Program-made: the position numbers and the translations under genes | Notes under the pieces: model-generated | Told to the model about the DNA's origin: nothing | What the model saw: only the letters and a program-made list of their open reading frames with translations | Databases searched by the model: none | From: an uncultured Bacillota bacterium | GTDB taxonomy: Bacteria; Bacillota; Clostridia; Peptostreptococcales; Anaerovoracaceae | NCBI GenBank assembly: GCA_949287115.1 | Contig: CASEFF010000152.1 | Location: 1 to 8,793 of the forward strand | Direction of reading: 5' to 3' | Length of the DNA stretch: 8,793 nucleotides | Part shown: positions 1 to 6,472 of the stretch, in pieces | Layout of the letters: each line of letters opens with the position of its first letter | Numbering within the stretch: the first letter of the stretch is position 1

Positions 1-957
1 AACGTTCTCACGGCCGTAAGGTATGCCCTTAAGTATGGCGTTCTTTACCGCATTCGGGCCGGACGACCCGTGGATCTTTATGACAGGTCCGTTTACTCCC
101 AGTATCGGAGCTCCGCCGTATTCCTCGTAGTCGAATTCCTGCTTCATGTTGCCCAGATCCGATCTCAGCATCAGGGCCGCAAACTTCGTCTTCACGTTCC
201 TCATCAGCTTGTTCTTAACCAGCTTGAGGATGTTCCACGCCACGCCTTCCGTCAGCTTCAGGATGACGTTGCCCACGAACCCGTCGCAGACGATGACCTC
301 GCACGCCCCCACCGGAAGCTCTCTCGCCTCCACGTTACCGACGAAATTCACCGATGAAGCCTTCAGCTTCTGATATGCATCCTTTATGACGCTCGTTCCC
401 TTGCTTTCTTCCGTGCCCAGGTTGACGAGTCCTACCTTCGGGTTCTCACGCCCCCAGACCTTCTCCATGTATATGCTCCCCATGAGACCGGACTCCAGCA
501 GATTCTGGGCCTTCGCCTCGGAGCTTGCTCCCGCGTCGACCAGCAGCGACGGCTCCCCGCCGAGACACGGATATATGCTGGCGAGAGCCGGTCTGTCTAT
601 ACCTTCTATCCTCCCCAGTATCATCCTTGCGCCTACCACCAGCGCACCGGTGTTGCCGCCGGATATGAACAGGTCTCCCTGCCCGTCCTTCACCATGTTG
701 AGCCCTATGACCATGGATGACTCCGTCTTCCTCCTTATGGCCTTCACCGGGCTGTCCTCCATGGTTATCACGTCTCTGGCATCCACTATCTTTATGTTCC
801 TGCTGCGGGACCTGTTCTTTTTCAGCTCGGCTTCTATCTCTTCCCTGCGTCCCACTATGTATATGTCATCCTTTATCTGCTTCGCAGCGGCCACGGCTCC
901 TTTTACTATCGCTTCAGGAGCGTTGTCGCCTCCCATTCCGTCAAGTACTATCTTCAT
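1..957 (-). CDS. plsX: Phosphate acyltransferase PlsX (3' end cut by window)
   Basis: PlsX converts acyl-ACP plus phosphate to acyl-phosphate, the donor used by PlsY for the first acylation of glycerol-3-phosphate; it is a peripheral membrane enzyme of phospholipid synthesis. I translated 319 codons from the ATG at 957-955, open to the left edge with no stop. Family signatures are clear: the N-terminal MKIVLDGMGGDNAPEAIVKG, DSPVKAIRRKTESSM at about residues 69-82, ISGGNTGALVVGARMILGRI at 98-117, LVDAGAS at 139-145, VGLVNLGTEESKG at 175-187, VCDGFVGNVILK at 224-235, and YGGAPILGVNG near 280-290. Family members run about 330-340 residues, so perhaps 10-20 residues lie outside the window. The start is supported by AAAGGAGG 11 nt upstream. 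It lies 25 bp after rpe and is probably co-transcribed. The position after rpe is unusual, since plsX more often sits with rpmF, fapR or acpP. No FapR-like operator was recognised upstream. Codon use matches the neighbouring genes. Confidence 0.96.
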   Translation of the reverse strand, partial: MKIVLDGMGGDNAPEAIVKGAVAAAKQIKDDIYIVGRREEIEAELKKNRSRSRNIKIVDARDVITMEDSPVKAIRRKTESSMVIGLNMVKDGQGDLFISGGNTGALVVGARMILGRIEGIDRPALASIYPCLGGEPSLLVDAGASSEAKAQNLLESGLMGSIYMEKVWGRENPKVGLVNLGTEESKGTSVIKDAYQKLKASSVNFVGNVEARELPVGACEVIVCDGFVGNVILKLTEGVAWNILKLVKNKLMRNVKTKFAALMLRSDLGNMKQEFDYEEYGGAPILGVNGPVIKIHGSSGPNAVKNAILKGIPYGRENV

Positions 958-965
958 ATCGCCAT

Positions 966-976
966 CACCCTCCTTT
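966..976 (-). promoter_or_regulatory. Ribosome binding site of plsX
   Basis: The minus strand reads AAAGGAGGGTG here, with the GGAGG core 11 nt before the plsX ATG. It lies wholly within the 25-bp gap after the rpe stop. It fixes the plsX start, since the reading frame continues open upstream into rpe. Confidence 0.7.
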
Positions 977-982
977 ACAAAA

Positions 983-1663
983 TCATTTGCGGGTGTCATG
1001 CCTTCCGGCATTTCCCGTCTTCGCGAGGAACTCCTTCACGTTCCCTTCCACGTCATCAGATCCGAACACGGACGATCCCGCCACGACGATCTCCACTCCC
1101 GCGTCCGTCACCGTCCTTACGTTATCCGTATTTATGCCTCCGTCTATCTCTATGACAAGCTCCGGATTTTTCTCTTCCTTCATCTTTCTCAGCTTTTCGA
1201 CTTTTTCCGTCGCCGACGGTATGAACTTCTGGCCTCCGAATCCCGGGTTCACCGACATTATCAGCACCATGTCGATGTCACCGATGCAGTATTCCAGCGT
1301 CGACAGCGGTGTGGCAGGATTGAGCGCCACTCCCGCCTTCACTCCCAGCGACTTTATGTGCTGTATCGTCCTGTTAAGATGTACGCACGCCTCCTGATGG
1401 ACCGTGATGTACTCCGTCTGCTCCGTGACGAAATCTTCGAGATATCTGTCGGGCTCCTCTCTCATCAGGTGCACATCGAAAGGCAGTCCGCTCTTTCCCA
1501 GAAGGCTTTTCATCACCGCCGCTCCGAAGCTGATGTTGGGAACGAAGTGCCCGTCCATCACGTCCACGTGTATCAGGTGCGCCCCCGCTCTCTCTATCGC
1601 CGCCACGCTGTCCCCCAGTCGTGAAAAGTCCGCCGATAATATCGACGGTGCCAGTTGTATCAT
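983..1663 (-). CDS. rpe: Ribulose-phosphate 3-epimerase
   Basis: Rpe interconverts D-ribulose 5-phosphate and D-xylulose 5-phosphate in the non-oxidative pentose phosphate pathway; it is a cytosolic metal-dependent TIM barrel. The product is 226 residues, normal for the family. Visible motifs are LAPSILSADF at 4-13 with Ser8, HVDVMDGHFVPN at 32-43 (metal ligand His32, catalytic Asp34), HLM with His65, SVNPGFGGQKFI at 137-148, IDGGIN at 173-178 with catalytic Asp174, and the phosphate-binding GSSVFG at 196-201. The frame is open upstream to about 1828 inside rsgA, but the ATG at 1663-1661 is preferred: it has GGGAGGT seven nt before it, and the family begins at (M)xxLAPSIL. The gene lies 23 bp after rsgA and 25 bp before plsX. 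In Bacillus it also follows the rsgA homologue but is followed by thiN, which is absent here. Confidence 0.97.
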   Translation of the reverse strand: MIQLAPSILSADFSRLGDSVAAIERAGAHLIHVDVMDGHFVPNISFGAAVMKSLLGKSGLPFDVHLMREEPDRYLEDFVTEQTEYITVHQEACVHLNRTIQHIKSLGVKAGVALNPATPLSTLEYCIGDIDMVLIMSVNPGFGGQKFIPSATEKVEKLRKMKEEKNPELVIEIDGGINTDNVRTVTDAGVEIVVAGSSVFGSDDVEGNVKEFLAKTGNAGRHDTRK

Positions 1664-1669
1664 ATCGCC

Positions 1670-1676
1670 ACCTCCC
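1670..1676 (-). promoter_or_regulatory. Ribosome binding site that decides the rpe start
   Basis: The minus strand reads GGGAGGT six to seven nt before the ATG at 1663. It lies in the 23-bp gap after the rsgA stop and supports this start over upstream in-frame ATGs that fall inside rsgA. Confidence 0.7.
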
Positions 1677-1686
1677 GATGTCATCA

Positions 1687-2622
1687 TCAGTACTGCCTGC
1701 TCTTCCTTATCTCTTCCAGTATGGATCTGTACGACCCGTATCTTCCCTCGTCTATCCTGCCCTCTTTCAGGGCTTCCAGCACGCGGCATCCCGGCTCCGC
1801 CACATGTCTGCAGTCGTTGTATCTGCATCCCGCGGCCGCCCCGGCTATTTCCGGGAACATGTCCGAAAGTTCGTCCTCTTCCATGTCCGGCACGTCAAAG
1901 GACGTGAACCCCGGCGTATCGAATATCATCGTGCCTTCCCCGTCTATGTCGAACAGCTCCGCATGCCTCGTCGTATGCCTTCCCCGCTGCGACTTTTCGC
2001 TTATGTCTCCCGTCTCGGCATCCGCATGAGGTATGAGCCTGTTGAGTATGGTGGATTTCCCCACTCCCGACGGTCCTGCAAGAGCCGAACGTTTGCCGGA
2101 TATGAGCCGCTTCAGTTCATCAAAACCCGCTCCGCCCATGCTGTTCAGACATATTAGTGGATATATGCCTTCGTACACCTTTCGCAGCATCCCGATGTTG
2201 GCCGCCGCCTTCTCATGTTTTTTGCCGGCTGCCGGATCTGCCAGATCGCACTTGTTGACGCATATGACGATGTCCGTGTCCGCCTTTTCGGCCATCACCA
2301 GGAACCTGTCGATGACCTGAGGCACCGGATCGGGCCGCATTGCCGCCGTCACGATGATGAAGCAGTCCACGTTGGCCACGAAGGGTCTGACGAAGCTGTT
2401 CTTTCTCGGCAGTATCTCCGTGATGAGGCTGTCGTCGTTGCCGGGTATGACTTCCACCACCGCACCGTCGCCTACCGCCGGTTTCATGTCGCGCTGCTTG
2501 AATATTCCCCTCGCTTTGCATCTATAGACTGAGTCGCCGGATTTTACGTAATAAAATCCGGCGATCCCCTTTACGATCGTCCCTCTGAGACGTTCATTCC
2601 TGTTGTTGTCGCTGCTATTCAT
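1687..2622 (-). CDS. rsgA: Ribosome small subunit-dependent GTPase RsgA (YjeQ/CpgA)
   Basis: RsgA is a circularly permuted GTPase that binds the maturing 30S subunit and releases on GTP hydrolysis stimulated by the ribosome. With the start chosen at 2622 it has 311 residues. Domains in order are an OB fold at about 11-72, the permuted G domain (G4 NKCD at 123-126, G1 GPSGVGKS at 183-190, switch region GRHTTRH at 214-220, G3 DTPGF at 235-239), then a C-terminal zinc-binding domain with Cys266, Cys271, His273 and Cys279 spaced as in the family. Earlier in-frame ATGs exist at 2637 and 2649. The ATG at 2622 is preferred because it has a GGAG eight nt upstream and gives the shortest overlap with prkC: ATG and the prkC TAG share the 8-nt string ATGAATAG, implying coupled translation. 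In Bacillus the homologue CpgA is phosphorylated by PrkC, so this neighbourhood has functional meaning, though phosphorylation here is inferred. Confidence 0.96.
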   Translation of the reverse strand: MNSSDNNRNERLRGTIVKGIAGFYYVKSGDSVYRCKARGIFKQRDMKPAVGDGAVVEVIPGNDDSLITEILPRKNSFVRPFVANVDCFIIVTAAMRPDPVPQVIDRFLVMAEKADTDIVICVNKCDLADPAAGKKHEKAAANIGMLRKVYEGIYPLICLNSMGGAGFDELKRLISGKRSALAGPSGVGKSTILNRLIPHADAETGDISEKSQRGRHTTRHAELFDIDGEGTMIFDTPGFTSFDVPDMEEDELSDMFPEIAGAAAGCRYNDCRHVAEPGCRVLEALKEGRIDEGRYGSYRSILEEIRKSRQY

Positions 2623-4363
2623 CGGAGTCTCCGTCATCCTCCGAATCATCAGCAGGCGCTGACGTACTCGGCTCCGGTTCAGGGCCTTTGCTGACTCTGA
2701 GCCTTACCGACGTACCTCTGTCCAGCCGCGCGTTGGCTTCGTACTGCTGCCACATTACCTCGCCTTCGACGTAAGTATTGCTGTAGTCATAGCTTATCTC
2801 ACCGACTTCCAGATGGGCGTTTGCCAGCGCCGCCTGGGCATCGCTGAGGCTCTGGCCTATCAGATAAGGCACTACCGCCTTCGCCAGCGAGCCGTCACTT
2901 ACAACGACGTTTATGGCGCTGCCCTTCTCGGCCGTCGTTCCCGGCTCCGGATCCTGACTTATGACGGTACCTGCCTCTTCTTCACTGGCCTCCTCCGTCA
3001 CTTTCCCCAGCTTGAACCCTGCGGCGTCAAGATAATCATCAAGTTCATCCTGCATCTTGCCGCGGAGATCGGGTACGTCGCCGTCTCCAAGGCCGTTACT
3101 GATGTTGACCGTCACGGTGCTTCCTGTCTTTATCTTCGTTCCTGCTTCCGGATCCTGCGATACTATACGACCCTTTTCGACATCCTCGCTTATGACCTCA
3201 TCGCCCTTCTTTATCTTCAGGTCGTATTCAGCTGCGGCCTCACGGGCCTCCTCAAGCGTCATGTTCTTAAAGTCCGGAGTCTTTATCTCCTCGCCGCCGA
3301 ATGCTCCCAGCGCAAACGCCACCGCTATGCCGGCGATAATGGCAGCCGCTGCGGCCGCTATGATGATTATGAGACGCTTTTTCTTCTTGTCCATCCCCTT
3401 CTTGCCGTCTTTTTCGTCGCCTTCCTCATCGTATTCCTCGCCGTCGTCGTAATCCGTCTCCGCTATAGGGCCGTCGCCTTCGCGCACCGGCTTCATCGTA
3501 CCGGTAGCTCCGCCCATCAGCACGGAATTGCCAACGACGCTGCCCACGAATTCCAGGTTGTTGAGAGCCTCTATCAGTTCGTCGGCTGATGCGTATCTGT
3601 TTATCGGATACTTGTCCGTACATTTCAGGATTATGTGCTCGAGAGCCGGAGGCACTCCGTCCACCAGTCTCGAAGGCGGTATCATCTCGCCGTTTATGTG
3701 CATCAGCGCTATGTTGACAGGATTGTCGCCGTCAAAAGGCACCCTTCCCGTCAGCATCTCGTACATCACGATACCGAGGGAATATATGTCGGACTTCTCG
3801 TCCACGTATCCTCCCCTTGCCTGCTCCGGAGAGAAGTAATGCACCGACCCTATTATGCCGTCGGTGTTGTCCACTATCGTCGCCGCATTGACCGCCTTGG
3901 CTATACCGAAGTCCGTTATCTTCGCCGTGCCGTTAGGCGTTATCATGATGTTGTGAGGCTTGACGTCCCTGTGTATTATGTGGTTTTTGTGGGCAAAGGA
4001 CAGGGCCGCCGCTATCTGCTTCGACAGCGCAATGACCTTCGGATAGGACATGGCGCCGTGCTCCTTTATGTAGTCGCTGAGGGTCTTTCCCTCTATCAGC
4101 TCCATCACTATGTAATGGATGTTGCCTTCACGTCCGACATCGTATATGTTGACGATGTTGGGATGGGACAGGCTGGCCGCCGCCTGGGACTCTCTCCTGA
4201 AGCTGTCTATGAACTTGCTGTCGTTGATGAATTGCGGCTTGAGTATCTTTATGGCCACAAAACGGTTGAGCAGCCTGTCCTTCGCCTTGTAGACAACGGA
4301 CATACCGCCTTCACCTATCCGCTCAAACAGTTCATACCTGCCTGCCAGAACTTTATTGCTCAT
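2615..4363 (-). CDS. prkC: PASTA-domain Ser/Thr protein kinase (PrkC/Stk type)
   Basis: This membrane eukaryotic-type kinase senses muropeptides or lipid II through extracellular PASTA repeats and phosphorylates proteins of wall growth, translation and metabolism. The product has 582 residues. The cytoplasmic kinase domain (about 10-270) is intact: glycine loop GEGGMSVVY at 17-25, Lys39, Glu58, HRDVKPHN at 131-138 with catalytic Asp133, DFG at 151-153, an activation loop with Thr162 and Thr167, then GSVHYFSPEQARGG. A very acidic linker (about 298-320) leads to a lysine cluster and one membrane segment at about 331-356. Three PASTA repeats follow, at about 360-424, 428-490 and 497-560. The first two carry the SQDPExGT signature; the third has WQQYEANARLDRG instead. 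The tail is rich in Asp, Glu and Ser. The start is clear: AGGAGG five nt before the ATG, 17 bp after the prpC stop. It overlaps rsgA by 8 nt. Kinase activity is expected because all key residues are present. Confidence 0.97.
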   Translation of the reverse strand: MSNKVLAGRYELFERIGEGGMSVVYKAKDRLLNRFVAIKILKPQFINDSKFIDSFRRESQAAASLSHPNIVNIYDVGREGNIHYIVMELIEGKTLSDYIKEHGAMSYPKVIALSKQIAAALSFAHKNHIIHRDVKPHNIMITPNGTAKITDFGIAKAVNAATIVDNTDGIIGSVHYFSPEQARGGYVDEKSDIYSLGIVMYEMLTGRVPFDGDNPVNIALMHINGEMIPPSRLVDGVPPALEHIILKCTDKYPINRYASADELIEALNNLEFVGSVVGNSVLMGGATGTMKPVREGDGPIAETDYDDGEEYDEEGDEKDGKKGMDKKKKRLIIIIAAAAAAIIAGIAVAFALGAFGGEEIKTPDFKNMTLEEAREAAAEYDLKIKKGDEVISEDVEKGRIVSQDPEAGTKIKTGSTVTVNISNGLGDGDVPDLRGKMQDELDDYLDAAGFKLGKVTEEASEEEAGTVISQDPEPGTTAEKGSAINVVVSDGSLAKAVVPYLIGQSLSDAQAALANAHLEVGEISYDYSNTYVEGEVMWQQYEANARLDRGTSVRLRVSKGPEPEPSTSAPADDSEDDGDSDE

Positions 4364-4368
4364 AACTT

Positions 4369-4374
4369 CCTCCT
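4369..4374 (-). promoter_or_regulatory. Ribosome binding site of prkC
   Basis: A perfect AGGAGG on the minus strand, five nt before the prkC ATG and just after the prpC stop codon (4383-4381). It is among the strongest Shine-Dalgarno matches in the window. Confidence 0.75.
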
Positions 4375-4380
4375 ATAACA

Positions 4381-5109
4381 CTATATCTTTAAACAAATCA
4401 CCGTGATGTTATCTCTTCCGCCGAGCCTGAGGGCTTCATCTACAAGCCCCGTGCAGGCGTCGTTCATGTTGTCGTTCTCTTCCAGTATATCTACGATCCG
4501 TTCCGGCGGGACTTCTCCGTAAAGTCCGTCCGAACAGAGTATAAGCACATCCTCTTTTTCGACCGCCAACCTGTAAAAATCAGGCTCGACCGCCATGTCG
4601 GCTCCGAGAGCCTTCGTTATGACATTCTTCTGTCTGTGGTTTTCCGCCTCCTCTTCGGTTATGAGGCCCTTGTCTATCAGCTCGTTGACGTAGGTATGAT
4701 CCTTCGTTATCCTGCTCAGGACTCCGGATCTCAGCAGATACGCCCTGCTATCGCCTATGTTGGCTATGTAGGCGGCCCCGTCGAATATGTATGCCAGCAC
4801 TATGGTCGTCGCCATGCCCCGGTTGTCTTCATTGACCGTTCCCATCGTGAATATCTTCTCGTTGGCTCTGTCTATGGCCTCCGAAAAAAAACCGAATATA
4901 TCATCCGGTTCATTATACTGCCGCAGGTCGTTGTCGTTGACGTAGCTGGCTATCTCGCTGACGGCCGTCCTGCTGGCCACCTCTCCGGAGTTGTTGCCGC
5001 CCACACCGTCAGCTACTATATATACATCGTGACTCGGTATGACGAAGCACGCGTCTTCGTTTTTTTCACGAACTATTCCTCTGTTACATTTAAATCCGAT
5101 CTGTACCAT
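4381..5109 (-). CDS. prpC: PP2C-family Ser/Thr protein phosphatase (PrpC/Stp)
   Basis: This manganese- or magnesium-dependent phosphatase removes phosphate from PrkC and its substrates in the cytosol. At 242 residues it has the usual length for the bacterial single-domain type, with no signal peptide or membrane segment. Motifs in order are RxxNEDA at 14-20 (Arg14, Asp19), VADGVGG at 32-38 with metal ligands Asp34 and Gly35, GMATT at 98-102 (often GMGTT in the family), NIGDSRAY at 117-124, KDHTYVNELI from 136 with Asp137, CSDGL at 192-196 with metal ligand Asp194, and GGRDNIT at 230-236 with Asp233. The start cannot move upstream because the codon just before the ATG is an in-frame TAA. The nearest ribosome-binding sequence, GAGGA, sits about 11 nt away, a long spacing that may mean modest translation. 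It is followed 17 bp later by prkC, the standard phosphatase-kinase pair. Confidence 0.96.
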   Translation of the reverse strand: MVQIGFKCNRGIVREKNEDACFVIPSHDVYIVADGVGGNNSGEVASRTAVSEIASYVNDNDLRQYNEPDDIFGFFSEAIDRANEKIFTMGTVNEDNRGMATTIVLAYIFDGAAYIANIGDSRAYLLRSGVLSRITKDHTYVNELIDKGLITEEEAENHRQKNVITKALGADMAVEPDFYRLAVEKEDVLILCSDGLYGEVPPERIVDILEENDNMNDACTGLVDEALRLGGRDNITVICLKI

Positions 5110-5179
5110 TTAAATCTAAATCCTCTTGTTCCTTTTGCCTCTCACGCCTTCCGGGCGATACCACGCTCCGCGGCGTTTT
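5110..5179 (-). other. 70-bp intergenic gap between rsmB and prpC
   Basis: This is the largest gap in the window. In many clostridia and bacilli rlmN lies at this point; here no coding sequence fits. On the minus strand it begins GC-rich, contains a weak inverted repeat (CGCC, 5-nt loop, GGCG; about 5144-5156) and ends in an AT-rich stretch with GAGGA before prpC. The hairpin is too short, and has no T-run directly after it, to be called a terminator. No convincing -35/-10 pair was seen. Confidence 0.5.
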
Positions 5180-6472
5180 CTACAGCAACCCTTCCTTTCT
5201 CTCCATAACGCATATGAAAAATCCGTCGGTGCCGTTGATGCTCGGCAGCAGCAGCGTCCTCTCCTTCTTGGTGAATCCCGGATGCTTTTTGAGGAACTCA
5301 TCGGTGACTTTCTCGTTTTCGGCCGGATTTATCGTGCACGTGCTGTACACCAGCCTTCCGCCCGGCTTCACGTAGTTGGACGAAGCGGAAAGTATGGCAA
5401 GCTGCTTCTTCGGCAGTCGTTCCATCTCCTCGGTGAAAGCCTTGTACTTTATCTCCGGCTTTCTCCTGGCCACGCCCAGCCCGGAGCACGGCGCATCCAC
5501 CAGCACCCTGTCTGCCTTGTATATCATGGACGAATCCACCCTTGTGGCGTCCCACGATCTCGTATCTATATTTGTTATGCCGAGCCTCTTTGCTTCCCTG
5601 TCCACCAGATCCAGCTTTCTCCTGTATATGTCGGAAGCTATGATCCTTCCCGTGTTGTTCATCCTCTCGGCTATGGCCGTCGTCTTTCCTCCCGGCGCAG
5701 CACATACATCCATCACCACATCTCCGTGCTTCGGATCGACCTTCTCCGCCACCAGCATGGAGCTCTCGTCCTGCGGCGTGAACATGCCCAGCTTGTACAT
5801 CTCCGTATCGAGGAGCCTGCTGCCCTTCACGTTGAGCGCGTTCTGACAGAGACCGCCTTCCTCGACCTCGTAGCCCTGCTCCTCCAGCTTTGCCATCAGG
5901 TCCTTCTTCATGACCTTGAGCCAGTTGACCCTTATGGTCATAGGCGGCGTCATGTTGCCGGCGCTCAGCAGTTCCTCTACGAAATCCGTATTGTAGTACT
6001 CGAGCCACGTCTCTATTATCCACGGCGCATAAGAATATTTCACCGACAGATACCTCACTTCGTCGTCGGCTCTGTCAGGCAGTCTCAGCTGTATCTTCTT
6101 CTTCTGATATTCGCGCAGCACGCCGTTGACAAGTCCGCCCTTCGTCCTGCAGTACTTTTTCGCCAGCACGACGCTCTCGTTGACCGCTGCATACTCCGGC
6201 ACCGAATCCATGTATCCCAGCTGATATATGCCCATCCTCATTATCGTCAGCTCCTGGGTCCTGAGGCTGTCTATGCCGTCCTTCAAAAGCTGGTCTATAT
6301 AGTAGTCCAGCGTCATCTTGTTTTCCAGCACGCCGTATACCAGTTCCCTGACGAAACTCTGGGAGTTCGGCTTGTTGACTATTATCTGGTGGTTCACCGC
6401 CAGATTCGAATATGCCTTCTTCGACTCTACGTCCACTAAAGTCAGATACGCGGTCTTTCGATTCACATCCAT
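5180..6472 (-). CDS. rsmB: 16S rRNA (cytosine(967)-C(5))-methyltransferase RsmB
   Basis: RsmB (Sun/Fmu) methylates C967 of 16S rRNA using S-adenosylmethionine. The product has 430 residues, as expected. The N-terminal NusB-like RNA-binding domain covers about 1-130. The Rossmann methyltransferase domain follows, with SAM-binding VMDVCAAPGGKT at 253-264, an acidic SAM contact at Asp280, VLVDAPCSGLG at 323-333 containing motif IV Cys329, and LVYSTCTINPAENE at 374-387 containing the nucleophile Cys379. The carboxyl end has the usual GTDGFFI at 414-420. The start is firm: the ATG at 6472-6470 shares one base with the stop of the zinc peptidase (TAATG), and AGGGGGC lies upstream. This arrangement implies translational coupling. 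Related RsmF or NOP2-type enzymes were considered, but the NusB-like N-terminus and gene position favour RsmB. Confidence 0.96.
   Translation of the reverse strand: MDVNRKTAYLTLVDVESKKAYSNLAVNHQIIVNKPNSQSFVRELVYGVLENKMTLDYYIDQLLKDGIDSLRTQELTIMRMGIYQLGYMDSVPEYAAVNESVVLAKKYCRTKGGLVNGVLREYQKKKIQLRLPDRADDEVRYLSVKYSYAPWIIETWLEYYNTDFVEELLSAGNMTPPMTIRVNWLKVMKKDLMAKLEEQGYEVEEGGLCQNALNVKGSRLLDTEMYKLGMFTPQDESSMLVAEKVDPKHGDVVMDVCAAPGGKTTAIAERMNNTGRIIASDIYRRKLDLVDREAKRLGITNIDTRSWDATRVDSSMIYKADRVLVDAPCSGLGVARRKPEIKYKAFTEEMERLPKKQLAILSASSNYVKPGGRLVYSTCTINPAENEKVTDEFLKKHPGFTKKERTLLLPSINGTDGFFICVMERKEGLL

Noticed and set aside
386..1624. Long plus-strand open frame of 412 codons.
   Set aside because: It lies antisense to plsX and rpe, which have full family motifs on the minus strand. 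The encoded protein is low in recognisable structure, and the openness follows from how rarely the genes use codons whose complement is a stop (TTA, CTA, TCA).
1664..1828. Upstream extension of rpe adding 55 residues.
   Set aside because: The extension runs inside rsgA in another frame, has no family similarity, and a good ribosome binding site marks the ATG at 1663.
2946..3157. An 11-nt direct repeat (TCCGGATCCTG on the plus strand) about 200 bp apart at 2946 and 3147.
   Set aside because: Both copies encode the QDPE core of PASTA repeats 1 and 2, so this is homology between protein repeats and not a regulatory or mobile element.
5144..5156. Possible hairpin (CGCC, 5-nt loop, GGCG) in the rsmB-prpC gap, considered as a terminator.
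   Set aside because: The stem is only four base pairs and no T-run follows it directly on the minus strand, so it would not act as an intrinsic terminator.
5116..5301. Small minus-strand frame of 61 codons across the end of rsmB and the gap before prpC.
   Set aside because: Two thirds of it overlaps rsmB in another frame, it is Arg-rich with no recognisable domain, and no ribosome binding site was found for it.
5126..6439. Plus-strand open frame of 437 codons opposite rsmB.
   Set aside because: It is in codon register with rsmB and so is an antisense shadow. The protein is rich in His, Arg and Leu with no domain pattern, and rsmB is clearly the real gene.
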